This document shows positions 45,720 through 54,548 of a stretch of 64,000 bases of DNA, one piece after another; position 1 is the first letter of the stretch, and each line of letters begins with the position of its first letter. Source of the DNA: PALSA-607 sp963737705 (lineage in GTDB: Bacteria > Actinomycetota > Actinomycetes > Acidothermales > Acidothermaceae). The notes beneath the pieces were generated by a model. That model saw nothing but the letters and a program-made list of their open reading frames with translations. It searched no databases and was not told the origin of the DNA. The DNA lies in NCBI GenBank assembly GCA_963737705.1, contig CAVTTP010000005.1:248001-312000 (forward strand), read 5' to 3'. A program made the position numbers and the translations under genes.

Positions 45720-45766
45720 GGTTCGGCTGTGGCAAGGACGGCTGTGGCAAACGTGCCGCGGAGGCT

Positions 45767-47149
45767 GTGGTCGAGGAGATCCTTCGCGCACGGGACTTTC
45801 GCCGGCTCTACAGCACTCGGCTGTTGTCAGCGGCAGCCGACGGCATCTTCCAGACCGCGCTTGCCAGCTACGTCTTCTTCTCACCGCAAAACGCCACGAC
45901 GCCAGGAAAAGCAGCCGCCGCATTCGCTGCACTGCTGCTGCCCTACTCGATCGCCGGCCCGTTTGTCGGTGTCTTCCTCGACCGCTGGCGGCGCCAACGG
46001 GTGCTCGTGGTCGCCAACACGGTCAAGGTCGCGCTCGTCCTCGTCGTGGCGGGTCTCGTGCTCGCCAACTCCGACGGCATCGCCTTCTTCATCACGGCGG
46101 TGGTGGCACTTGGCGTCAACCGGTTCTTCCTCTCGGCGCTGTCCGCGGCCTTGCCGCACGTCGTCGAGCCGCACGACCTGATCGCGGCCAACGCGCTGTC
46201 GACCACGTCAGGGTCGGTGATCACCATCGTCGGCGCCGCGATCGGCGCCGGCATCCGACTGGTCGCCGGTTCGAGCCCGGCCGCCGTTGCATCGATCGTC
46301 GTGTTGGGCGCGATCGTGTACGGCGCGTCGGCTGCGGTCGCTTCGACGATGGGCGCCGACTTACTAGGCCCGGACGACGAGGAGCGGGCGTCGTCGGTCC
46401 CCCGCACCCCGTGGCAAGCCATCGCCACCATGACGCGCGAGCTCGCGGACGCTGCACGATACGTCGCTCGGCGCAAGCGCGCGGCGCACGCCCTTGAGGC
46501 GATTAGCGCGCACCGGTTCTTGTTCGGGGTCGCGTCGCTGACGATCGTCTTGTTGTTCCGCAACTACTTCGCGACCCAGGGCAACGTCAACGGCGGCATC
46601 CTCGGACTCGGAGCATCGATCGGAGCCGTCGGCGTCGGCATCGTGGTCGCCGCGCTCATCACGCCCTCAGCGACGAGGCGCTTCGGTACGACGACGTGGA
46701 TTACTGCGATGTTGGTCATGGCCGGCGTCGCGATCGCGGCTTTCGGGCTGCCGTTCCAGCGCGACCTGCTGATCGTCGGGTCGTTCTTCCTCGGAGTCTC
46801 GGCGCAGTCCGTCAAGATCTGCGTCGACTCGACTGTGCAGCAGCAGGTCGACGACGCCTACCGGGGCCGGGTTTTCTCGGTCTACGACATGGCGTTCAAC
46901 GTGACCTATGTAGCTGCCGCCGCAGTCGCGGCAACCGTCCTGCCGAAGTCAGGGAAGTCTTTCGTGGTCATGGCGTGCGTTGCAGGTGGCTACCTGCTGG
47001 TGGCGATGATCTTCGCGTGGCTGTCTGTTGGCACGCCCACGCCACCACCTGAGGCACCGACACAGGCCGACACCCCTCCCGGCGTCCCGCGGCAGCCAGT
47101 CGGGATCGAAATCGGAAAATCCTCAAGTGGGGGATACCCGCGGTCGTAA
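45767..47149 (+). CDS. MFS transporter
   Basis: Twelve hydrophobic helices with a motif A-like VFLDRWRRQRVLV and VYDMAFNVTYVAAAAVA near the end place it in the MFS_3/EntS-like group. The GTG at 45767 gives EEILRARDFRRLYSTRL, the typical start; the longer open frame overlaps glbO and is not coding. A proline-rich cytoplasmic tail ends the protein. Substrate unknown. Confidence 0.85.
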   Translation: MVEEILRARDFRRLYSTRLLSAAADGIFQTALASYVFFSPQNATTPGKAAAAFAALLLPYSIAGPFVGVFLDRWRRQRVLVVANTVKVALVLVVAGLVLANSDGIAFFITAVVALGVNRFFLSALSAALPHVVEPHDLIAANALSTTSGSVITIVGAAIGAGIRLVAGSSPAAVASIVVLGAIVYGASAAVASTMGADLLGPDDEERASSVPRTPWQAIATMTRELADAARYVARRKRAAHALEAISAHRFLFGVASLTIVLLFRNYFATQGNVNGGILGLGASIGAVGVGIVVAALITPSATRRFGTTTWITAMLVMAGVAIAAFGLPFQRDLLIVGSFFLGVSAQSVKICVDSTVQQQVDDAYRGRVFSVYDMAFNVTYVAAAAVAATVLPKSGKSFVVMACVAGGYLLVAMIFAWLSVGTPTPPPEAPTQADTPPGVPRQPVGIEIGKSSSGGYPRS

Positions 47150-47202
47150 TTCGACTTAGATACGCATCCGTCGGGTGCCACGCGAAGGTGGAGGAACCGG
47201 CT

Positions 47203-48336
47203 GTGGAGCCAAGCGCGCTGACAGCCACCGAGTCGCTGTTCGCCGGGCTCATGCCCGATGACCCCGAGACGGTCATCGACCGTCTCGAGAATCGGCTCGC
47301 CGGCCAGACCTCTGAAGTCCTGCGCATGCGCAAGAGTGCGCAGACCAGCCAGGCCCTCCTCGACCTGCACACCGCCTGCACCCGCCAGCGCACCGTGGCA
47401 GGTACCGCCCGCCAGATCGCCGCGGTTGCCTCAGCCATCACGGGCTCCGACATCGTGATCGTCAGCGTCTTTCAGGTCGCCAGCCAGCAACCACTGCTCG
47501 CAGTGAGCTTGAGCGACGGCGTCATCGACGAAGAGCACATCGGCAACCTCGTGTGCGACATGGCAACCCAACCCGACATGCAGTGGCTGCGCACCGAGAA
47601 CAGCCTGCGGGTCGTCGATCGCGAGTCAGCGAGCCCGTCGACCGCACTGCTGCTCGCCGAACTCCACGCAGACCGTGTTCTCATCACACCGGTATTCGGG
47701 CAGGGCGAGTTCGTCGGCTGCATCGTGGCGAAGCTGCCCCGCCTCGGCCCCGAGCAGGACGACGTCGCCGTGCTCGACGGCGCGACCGCCTTGCAGGAGC
47801 ACGCCGGTGACCTGATCCACCTGGCCCTCGTCCTCGACGAGTTGCGCCGCCGCGCCTTGCACGACGCCGTCACCGGACTCCCCAACCTGTCGGTCTACGA
47901 GCAGCGTCTCGTTCGCGCGCTTGCCCGCCGAACCGCTGCACAGCCGGGCCATGCCGAGGTCACCGCGATCCTCGTTCAGGTGGTTCAACTGGGCCGCATC
48001 ACCGAGATCCACGGTGCTACCGGCGTCCAGGAATTGTTGCGCGAAATCGCGAACCGGCTCGGTGAACTGGCGCCCGAACACGACCTCGGTCACCTCGGCG
48101 CCAGCCACTTTGCGCTCATCGCGCACGGTGACCCCGGGGCCGGCATCGACCTCGCCCGCACAGTCATCGAGGCGCTCGAAACGCCTTTCGACGTCAGCTT
48201 CGGCACACTGCGGGTGTTCTGCCACGTCGGGGTCGCCGTCGCGATCGATGGCGAAGGCGCGGGTTCACTGCTCCCTCGGGCAGAAGCGGCCGCTCGGCAG
48301 GCTCGTGACAGCGACGAGCCGATCGTCACCGCCTGA
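47203..48336 (+). CDS. GAF-like protein with degenerate GGDEF domain
   Basis: An N-terminal helix and coiled region lead to a GAF-like sensor (about 60-205), then a GGDEF fold that begins HDAVTGLPNLSVYEQRL. The catalytic motif is lost: the position of GG(D/E)EF reads LGASHFALI. It should not make c-di-GMP but could bind GTP or the dinucleotide. No EAL domain follows. GTG 47203 follows GGAGGA by 8 nt; GTG 47188 is an alternative. It lies between MFS and thioesterase genes. Confidence 0.8.
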   Translation: MEPSALTATESLFAGLMPDDPETVIDRLENRLAGQTSEVLRMRKSAQTSQALLDLHTACTRQRTVAGTARQIAAVASAITGSDIVIVSVFQVASQQPLLAVSLSDGVIDEEHIGNLVCDMATQPDMQWLRTENSLRVVDRESASPSTALLLAELHADRVLITPVFGQGEFVGCIVAKLPRLGPEQDDVAVLDGATALQEHAGDLIHLALVLDELRRRALHDAVTGLPNLSVYEQRLVRALARRTAAQPGHAEVTAILVQVVQLGRITEIHGATGVQELLREIANRLGELAPEHDLGHLGASHFALIAHGDPGAGIDLARTVIEALETPFDVSFGTLRVFCHVGVAVAIDGEGAGSLLPRAEAAARQARDSDEPIVTA

Positions 48337-48340
48337 CGCC

Positions 48341-48751
48341 CTACGGCTCCAGGTACCGCGACAGGAAATCACGTTCGCTCGGTGACACCCGTCGAGGTCG
48401 GCCGGCGTCGAGATCGAACGGAACCAAGACCGTCATCGCCTCGGCCAGCACAACGCCCGCGATTTGATCGCGCATCTCGTAGCGCAACACGAAGGACGAC
48501 GACTTGACCTCGCCTGTCCATACGTCAACCTCGATGGGTTCCGGCCGCCATTCCAGCGGTCGGCGGTAGTCGATCTCGTGCCGCGCGACCACGACGCCCT
48601 TGATGAGATCAGGGATGTGCTCCGCCGCTTCGCCCGCGAAGAGCATGCCCGTGCGAGCTTCCTGCATGTAGATCAAGAACGTCACGTTGTTGACGTGACC
48701 GAACGCGTCCATGTCGTCCCAGCGGACCGGACAACTGAAGGTGAACCGCAC
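48341..48751 (-). CDS. acyl-CoA thioesterase, 4HBT family
   Basis: The hot-dog-fold motif WDDMDAFGHVNNVTFLIYMQEAR holds the catalytic Asp of 4-hydroxybenzoyl-CoA-type thioesterases, and the remaining length (136 residues) is normal. GTG 48751 lies 1 nt after the ettA stop, so it is translationally coupled to it. The pairing of a thioesterase with this ABC-F gene is recalled from mycobacteria (Rv2475c/Rv2477c). Confidence 0.9.
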   Translation of the reverse strand: MRFTFSCPVRWDDMDAFGHVNNVTFLIYMQEARTGMLFAGEAAEHIPDLIKGVVVARHEIDYRRPLEWRPEPIEVDVWTGEVKSSSFVLRYEMRDQIAGVVLAEAMTVLVPFDLDAGRPRRVSPSERDFLSRYLEP

Positions 48752-48752
48752 G

Positions 48753-50423
48753 CTAGCCGCGAGTGAGCTTGCGGTAAGTAGCGCGGTGCGGACGAGCCGC
48801 GTCGACCCCGAGCCGGTCGACCTTGTTCTTCTCATACGACTCGAAGTTGCCCTCGAACCAGAACCAGTTCGAGTCACCCTCGTAGGCCAGGATGTGCGTC
48901 GCTACCCGGTCGAGGAACCACCGGTCGTGGCTCGTGATCACTGCGCAGCCCGGGAACTCGAGCAGCGCGTTTTCAAGCGACGCCAGCGTTTCGACGTCGA
49001 GGTCGTTGGTCGGCTCGTCGAGCAGCAAAAGGTTGCCGCCTTGCTTCAGGGTCAGCGCCAGGTTGAGTCGGTTGCGCTCGCCACCAGATAGGACGCCGGT
49101 TGGTTTCTGTTGATCGGGGCCCTTGAAGCCAAACGCCGACACGTAGGCGCGGCTCGGCATCTCGACGTGGCCGACCTTGATGTAGTCGAGGCCGTCGGAC
49201 ACGACCTCCCACAGGTTCTTCTTGGGGTCGAGGCCCGCTCTGCTCTGGTCGACGTAGGAAATGGTGACGGTCTCACCAATCTTGATCGTGCCGGCGTCAG
49301 GAGCCTCTTCACCGATCAACATCTTGAACAGCGTTGTCTTGCCGGTACCGTTCGGCCCGATAACACCGACAATTCCGTTACGTGGCAACGAAAAAGAGAG
49401 GTTCTCCATGAGGAGCCGCTCATCGAAGCCCTTGGTCAATCCTGAGGTCTCGACCACGATGTTGCCCAGGCGCGGGCCGGGCGGAATCTGAATCTCGTCG
49501 AAATCGAGCTTCTTGTACTTGTCGGCCTCGGTGGCCATCTCCTCGTAGCGATCGAGGCGCGCCTTGCTCTTCGCCTGTCGCGCCTTCGGGTTCGACCGCA
49601 CCCATTCGAGTTCGTCCTCGAGCCGCTTGCGCATCTTCTGGTCCTTGGCGCCCTCGACCTTGATACGCGCAGCCTTGGCCTCGAGATACGTCGTGTAGTT
49701 GCCCTCGTACGGGTAGGTGCGACCGCGGTCGATCTCGAGGATCCACTCCGCCACGTTCTCGAGGAAATACCTGTCGTGAGTGACCGCGACGACGGTGCCC
49801 GGGTACTTCTCGAGGTGCTGCTCGAGCCAGAGCACGCTCTCGGCGTCGAGGTGGTTGGTCGGCTCGTCGAGAAGCAACAGGTCGGGCTGTTGCAGGAGCA
49901 GCTTGCACAGCGCCACGCGACGCCGCTCGCCACCGGACAGCACGCTGACGTCAGCATCGGGTGGCGGGCAGCGCAACGCGTCCATGGCCTGCTCGAGTTG
50001 GGCATCGAGATCCCAGGCGTTGCGGTGGTCAAGCTTCGTCTGCAACTCCCCCATCTCGGCAAGCAACGCGTCGTAATCGGCGTCGGGGCTGCCGAGATCT
50101 TCGGAGACCTGGTAGTACCTCGCCAGCAGGGCCATGGTCTCGGCGACGCCGTCTTCGACGTTGCCGAGAACGGTCTTGGTGTCGTCGAGCTTCGGCTCCT
50201 GGTCGAGGATCCCGACGCTGAAGCCCGGCGTCATGTACGCCTCGCCATTGCTCGGCTGCTCGACCCCGGCCATGATGCGCAGCACGCTCGACTTACCCGC
50301 GCCGTTAGGGCCTACGACACCGATCTTGGCGCCGGGCAGGAACGACAAAGTGACGTCGTCGAGGATGACCTTCTCGCCGTACGCCTTGCGGGCTTTTCTG
50401 AATACGTAAATGAATTCGGGCAC
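48753..50423 (-). CDS. ettA: ABC-F protein EttA, energy-dependent translational throttle
   Basis: Two ABC ATPase domains have Walker A GPNGAGKSS and GPNGTGKTT, signatures LSGGERRRVALC and LSGGERNRLNLA, and Walker B LLLLDEPTNHLD and LLLLDEPTNDLD. There are no membrane helices. A P-site tRNA-interaction linker and the arm insertion are present. EttA binds the ribosome E site and couples elongation to ATP/ADP. GTG 50423 gives PEFIYVFRKARKAYGEKV, the EttA N-terminus; a TTG at 50432 is less likely. 556 residues is typical. Confidence 0.94.
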   Translation of the reverse strand: MPEFIYVFRKARKAYGEKVILDDVTLSFLPGAKIGVVGPNGAGKSSVLRIMAGVEQPSNGEAYMTPGFSVGILDQEPKLDDTKTVLGNVEDGVAETMALLARYYQVSEDLGSPDADYDALLAEMGELQTKLDHRNAWDLDAQLEQAMDALRCPPPDADVSVLSGGERRRVALCKLLLQQPDLLLLDEPTNHLDAESVLWLEQHLEKYPGTVVAVTHDRYFLENVAEWILEIDRGRTYPYEGNYTTYLEAKAARIKVEGAKDQKMRKRLEDELEWVRSNPKARQAKSKARLDRYEEMATEADKYKKLDFDEIQIPPGPRLGNIVVETSGLTKGFDERLLMENLSFSLPRNGIVGVIGPNGTGKTTLFKMLIGEEAPDAGTIKIGETVTISYVDQSRAGLDPKKNLWEVVSDGLDYIKVGHVEMPSRAYVSAFGFKGPDQQKPTGVLSGGERNRLNLALTLKQGGNLLLLDEPTNDLDVETLASLENALLEFPGCAVITSHDRWFLDRVATHILAYEGDSNWFWFEGNFESYEKNKVDRLGVDAARPHRATYRKLTRG

Positions 50424-50521
50424 GGTGAACAAGTCTACGGGACGTCAACCGCTGACCTTCGCAGCCCGCAGTGCACCTGACTCGGGCCGGCGAACTACAC
50501 CCAGGGCTGCGAGGCGGTGAG

Positions 50522-50893
50522 CTACATGTCGTCGAGCGTGAAGTTTCCTGCGGTGGGCGCCGTGCCGCTCGCGGGCGGCGGCGTGTACGGCTGGCCGGGA
50601 GCTGCGGGCTGCTGGTACGGAGCCGCAGGCTGTTGGTATGGCGCGGGCTGCTGGTACGGCGCGGGCTGAGCCGCGGCCGCCTGCGCGGCTTGAGCCAGGG
50701 CGGTATCGACCGCGACAAGTGCGGCGACGGTGGCCTCGTGGTCGCCACCCTGCCGCTGCTCGCGATAGAAGGCTTCACCCAGCGCCTTGTACAGCTCAGC
50801 TTCGGAGCGACCCTGCTGGAACGCGCCGACCTTTGCTTGACCCTGTGCCATCGCCGCAGTGGCGGACGCCTTGGCCTTGTCGAGAAGTCCCAT
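50522..50893 (-). CDS. small protein with Gln/Pro/Tyr-rich tail, AIM24 neighbour
   Basis: The first 65 residues (MGLLDKAKASATAAMAQGQ, SEAELYKALGEAFYREQR) look helical and resemble short actinobacterial proteins of unknown function. The rest is a disordered tail with APYQQPA repeats. It follows the AIM24 gene by 8 bp, so they are probably co-expressed. Confidence 0.75.
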   Translation of the reverse strand: MGLLDKAKASATAAMAQGQAKVGAFQQGRSEAELYKALGEAFYREQRQGGDHEATVAALVAVDTALAQAAQAAAAQPAPYQQPAPYQQPAAPYQQPAAPGQPYTPPPASGTAPTAGNFTLDDM

Positions 50894-50901
50894 GTCCGTT
50901 A

Positions 50902-51693
50902 CTACCCTCCGAAGAGACTGCCGAGCGGGTTGCTGGCCTTTTCGTCGTGGCCGAGGTGCGCGTGCTGCACGATCGCGTGGGCCAGCGAGTCGATGGTCAT
51001 CGACTGGAGTATCGCATTGCCGTCACCCTCGAGGGTGGCCAGGTTGAACCCGTTGCCGCCGAGCAAACCGGTGACGACCGTCTGTGCGTTCAGCGCACCA
51101 ACCCGCTCGACGCCGTAACGCAGGGAGTCTTCGAAGGCGACCAAGCAACCGGTGTGCACTTGGATCTTGCCGCCGTACTTCGCGGGGTTGATGTCGATGA
51201 AGTTGCCGGCGCCCGCGATCAGCACGGTGCCCACACCGCCGAACTTCTGAAGGACGAATCCCTCGCCACCTTTGAAGCCTGCACGCAGGCCGCTAAAGGC
51301 GATGTCGTTAGTAACGCTGCCCTCCGCGCAGACGAACGAGTCCTTTTCGGCGAACCACCCTCTGGTGCCGTCAAGTTCAAGCGCGCGCAGCTCACCGGGC
51401 AGCGTGCCCGCGACACTGACCAGGCCTGCGCCACCCCGCGCGGTGAAGTACTGGAACGCGATGGACTCGCCAGCGAGCATCCGCTTGCCGGCGTTCATCG
51501 CCATGCCGAGCAGGCCGCCACCCGAACCGCCACCGCCGGCTGCCGAACTCTGCGTCGCGATGTGGGTTTCGATGCCGACGTTGACTGTCTTCCAGAGGAA
51601 CTTGCCAGCGTCGGCATAGATGGTCTGGCCATCGGCAATCTGACACACGGCCATCTGCATCGCATTGCCGATGATCTTGTGAGAAAGAGTCAT
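50902..51693 (-). CDS. AIM24 family protein
   Basis: The protein belongs to the AIM24/TIGR00266 beta-helix family, seen in SVAGTLPGELRALEL, WFAEKDSFVCAEG, VLQKFGGVGTVLIAGAGNF and a C-terminal glycine-rich turn. Family members have unknown function; yeast Aim24 is mitochondrial. ATG 51693 follows GGGAGGGA by 9 nt, giving 263 residues. An insertion SSAAGGGGSGGGLLG lies early in the chain. Confidence 0.85.
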   Translation of the reverse strand: MTLSHKIIGNAMQMAVCQIADGQTIYADAGKFLWKTVNVGIETHIATQSSAAGGGGSGGGLLGMAMNAGKRMLAGESIAFQYFTARGGAGLVSVAGTLPGELRALELDGTRGWFAEKDSFVCAEGSVTNDIAFSGLRAGFKGGEGFVLQKFGGVGTVLIAGAGNFIDINPAKYGGKIQVHTGCLVAFEDSLRYGVERVGALNAQTVVTGLLGGNGFNLATLEGDGNAILQSMTIDSLAHAIVQHAHLGHDEKASNPLGSLFGG

Positions 51694-51884
51694 TGCGCGG
51701 GTCCCTCCCCGAAGGAATCTCAACCGTAGATGAGGGCTCGACGCTACCGAGGTTCGGCGAAAACGGGTAGCTCCCAACTTCGTCAAGCCGAGGTCCTGAT
51801 CTGTTCAAGCGGCCCGCTGCTGTGGAGCGTTCCGGGTTTGTGTCGCGGTACTAGCCTCTTGGGCGTGAAGGCGCCCCGCACGGC
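51694..51884. other. 191-bp divergent intergenic region
   Basis: It separates AIM24 and the DUF2510 gene and should hold both promoters. I see no convincing -35/-10 pair, operator or repeat. Confidence 0.4.
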
Positions 51885-52592
51885 ATGACCGACGCACCGA
51901 CTCCCCCGCCGGGGTGGTATCCCGATCCCAAAGACCCGGCGAGCCAACGGTGGTGGGACGGGCACCAATGGACCGACCAGACGCGACCGCTGACGATGTC
52001 GTCGGACTGGCGTGCCTGGTTTGCGTTTTCACACCGCGCAGAAGATGTCGGTCGCGTGGTCGCGTGCGCCGCGGCTTTGTGCGCGACCGGTGCGGTGCTC
52101 CTCATCATCGCGCTGCTGGTTCGGGGCAAGCCACTGGCCGACGCTCCGGGCCTCCTTATCGTCGCTGTACCGACACTGGTTGTCGGTCAGCTCTGGACCA
52201 TCGCAGTGATCAACTCCAGAATGCCCCGACGCACAGGTGCATTGCGTGACCGGCTGCGAGCGAACAAAGCCATGAGCCGCAAGCCGCGAGCGTTCTTCTT
52301 CGCTGACCTGCCGGCCAGGTTCGGTCGGCCTCTCCTCGCACTTGCATTCCTCGGATGGCTTGCTGCGATGACTGCATTCCCTTCCTTAATGAAGGGTGGC
52401 CCCGCCGACGCTGGCGACGGATGCCAATACCGACTGAGCGACCACGGCACCTACACATGCGTGTCGCAGCGGACGTACGAGCACGCGGGCGCCGGGCAGC
52501 AGCGATTCGCCACTGGCATCTTGCTCGGCTTCTTCGCGCTACATACCGGCGCCGCGCTCGGCGGCCTCTACGGCCGCCGCCAGTCGGGGTAG
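51885..52592 (+). CDS. DUF2510-domain membrane protein
   Basis: The N-terminal PPGWYPDPKDPASQRWWDG and QWTDQTRP form a DUF2510 domain, a Trp-rich actinobacterial motif. Four hydrophobic segments follow, with an extracytoplasmic loop carrying two cysteines (DGCQYR, YTCVSQ). Function unknown. ATG 51885; convergent with the cys operon end, 10 bp away. Confidence 0.85.
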   Translation: MTDAPTPPPGWYPDPKDPASQRWWDGHQWTDQTRPLTMSSDWRAWFAFSHRAEDVGRVVACAAALCATGAVLLIIALLVRGKPLADAPGLLIVAVPTLVVGQLWTIAVINSRMPRRTGALRDRLRANKAMSRKPRAFFFADLPARFGRPLLALAFLGWLAAMTAFPSLMKGGPADAGDGCQYRLSDHGTYTCVSQRTYEHAGAGQQRFATGILLGFFALHTGAALGGLYGRRQSG

Positions 52593-52602
52593 CCCCGTCC
52601 GG

Positions 52603-53340
52603 CTAGCGAGCGGAGATCGCTCGACCTGCGCCGTGGTCGGTGGCTCGCATCGTTTTGCCCGCGACTGCCGCGTCGTATCGAGACAGGACGACGTCGACAA
52701 CCTCCGGAGCTGCGCCGAGCACTTCGGTAACGATGTCAGCGCCCGCGTCGTGCAAGCGATCCGCGAGTTCGCCAGGTGCCAACACGTAGGTTGCGAGCGC
52801 CACCTGCCTTGCACCGCGCGCCCGCAGGTCGGCAACGACGTCGGCGATTGCCGGCGATCCGGATGCGAACCCGATCGATGCACCGAGGCTCGCAGCGACG
52901 TCGGCCAGTTCGGCGTTCGCGCCTGGGTCGGAAGTACCGACGGCAGCCAACGCGATCGACATGCCTGGCTCGAGACCGGCCTCTGAAAGCCGCCGGTGAA
53001 GCAGTTCGAAGAGCAACGGATGCGGCCCGAGCGCCTCGCCTTGCCGGATAGCCAGCTGCGGGTGATCAAGCGCGGCTTGCGACAGCAAAGCGGGCAGGTC
53101 GACTTTGGCGTGGTAGGCCGCAGTCAACAGCAGCGGGACGACGACAACCTCGTCAACACCTTGCCGTGCAAGAGATTCAAGAGCTCTGGGTACAGACGGA
53201 TCGGAGAATCCAAGATGCGCGAGGACGGCGACCAAGCCAGGCCGTTCGGACCTGACCCGTGCGATCAACGCATCGAGAACTTGTTCGGCGCGCGGATCGG
53301 CACTGCCGTGTGCGACGGCAAGCAGGACGGGCTCGCTCAT
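52603..53340 (-). CDS. sirohydrochlorin chelatase, CbiX type
   Basis: Two tandem CbiX halves are visible: LAVAHGSADPRAEQVLDAL with TAAYHAKVDLP and, from about residue 130, LAAVGTSDPGANAEL with ATYVLAPGELADRL. The histidines of the first half can hold the metal. It inserts iron into sirohydrochlorin to make sirohaem for the sulfite reductase. It overlaps the siroheme synthase by ATGA and is the last gene of the cys operon. Compare mycobacterial Rv2393 (che1). Confidence 0.9.
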   Translation of the reverse strand: MSEPVLLAVAHGSADPRAEQVLDALIARVRSERPGLVAVLAHLGFSDPSVPRALESLARQGVDEVVVVPLLLTAAYHAKVDLPALLSQAALDHPQLAIRQGEALGPHPLLFELLHRRLSEAGLEPGMSIALAAVGTSDPGANAELADVAASLGASIGFASGSPAIADVVADLRARGARQVALATYVLAPGELADRLHDAGADIVTEVLGAAPEVVDVVLSRYDAAVAGKTMRATDHGAGRAISAR

Positions 53341-54548
53341 GTCGGTTCTCCGGTACCGGCTTGTGCAAGCAAGTCGTGCATCGTCGCGACGTCGCCAACC
53401 ACAACGACAGCGGGCGCACGAACGCCGGTCGAGGTTGTGCGGTCACCGATGGTGTCGAGAGACCCGGTCGTCGTGCGCTGATCAGGCAGCGTGCCATTCT
53501 CGATCACCGCAACCGGCGTGCTCGGATCGCGTCCGGCCTTCATGAGCTCTTTCGCGATGCGCTCGACACGCGTGGCGCCCATCAACAGGACCAACGTTCC
53601 TTCGATCGCCGCGAGCTTTGCCCAATCGAGATCTTCGTGGCCGGTGACGACCGTGAACTGTCGAGACATCGCGCGATGCGTGAGCGGGATCCCGGCGGCT
53701 GCTGGCACCGCGATCGCGCTCGTGATACCCGGTACGACTTCGCAGGAGACTCCCGCCCGCACGAGTGCGACCAGCTCTTCGCCACCACGGCCGAAGACGA
53801 AGGGATCGCCGCCCTTCAATCGCACGACCTGCTTTCCCTGCTGGGCAAGAGAAATGAGGAGATCGTTGATGGCCTCCTGCGGAAGCGTGTGATTGTCCGG
53901 CGCCTTGCCCGCCTCGATCACTTCGACGTCGGGCGCCAGCTCGTCGAGTAAGGCGCGCGGACCGAGCCGGTCGACGACCACGACGTCGGCTTGCGCCAGC
54001 AGCCGTCGTCCTCGCACGGTGATCAGGCCGGGATCACCGGGACCGCCTCCGACAAGCGCAACCGACCCAACGCTCTCGCTCGAACGGTGCCGACGCACCG
54101 GCAGCTGGCCAGTCTCGAGCAAGGTGCGCACTGCATCGCGCACCGCAATCGCCCGGCCGGGATCACCGCCCGCGTTCACGGCGACGGTCAGGTCGTCGAC
54201 CCGCGCGACGGCCGGGACCCACGCGGCCGACGACGACGCAGAAGACGCCCGCACACACCACACCCGTGCCGCATCTGCATCGGCGGCAACCCGGAAATCG
54301 ACGGAGTCGTCGCCGGTACAGGCATGAACCAGCCACATCGCGTCAATGTCTGACGTCGTGTAGTCACGTCGCCTCAACGTGATGCGGTCGTCGGCAGCCA
54401 ATGCGTCGCCGACATCGGGCGCGACAACCGTGACCACCGCACCCGCATCGGCCAAGCCGATCGCACGACGAGTACCGACGGGTCCTGCCCCGACAACCAG
54501 CACGGCCCGCCCAGCGACATCGAGAAGCAGCGGGTAGCCGGTGTTCAT
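53337..54548 (-). CDS. cysG: siroheme synthase: precorrin-2 dehydrogenase fused to uroporphyrinogen-III methyltransferase
   Basis: Residues about 1-150 are a Rossmann precorrin-2 dehydrogenase (LLLDVAGRAVLVVGAGPVGTRR, VTVVAPDV). Residues about 165-400 are a SUMT domain (VALVGGGPGDPGLITVRG, RLKGGDPFVFGRGGEE, VVPGITSAIAVPAAAGIPLTHR). It makes sirohydrochlorin from uroporphyrinogen III. The small dimerisation helix domain typical of E. coli CysG seems short. ATG 54548 overlaps cysN by ATGA. Confidence 0.92.
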   Translation of the reverse strand: MNTGYPLLLDVAGRAVLVVGAGPVGTRRAIGLADAGAVVTVVAPDVGDALAADDRITLRRRDYTTSDIDAMWLVHACTGDDSVDFRVAADADAARVWCVRASSASSSAAWVPAVARVDDLTVAVNAGGDPGRAIAVRDAVRTLLETGQLPVRRHRSSESVGSVALVGGGPGDPGLITVRGRRLLAQADVVVVDRLGPRALLDELAPDVEVIEAGKAPDNHTLPQEAINDLLISLAQQGKQVVRLKGGDPFVFGRGGEELVALVRAGVSCEVVPGITSAIAVPAAAGIPLTHRAMSRQFTVVTGHEDLDWAKLAAIEGTLVLLMGATRVERIAKELMKAGRDPSTPVAVIENGTLPDQRTTTGSLDTIGDRTTSTGVRAPAVVVVGDVATMHDLLAQAGTGEPT

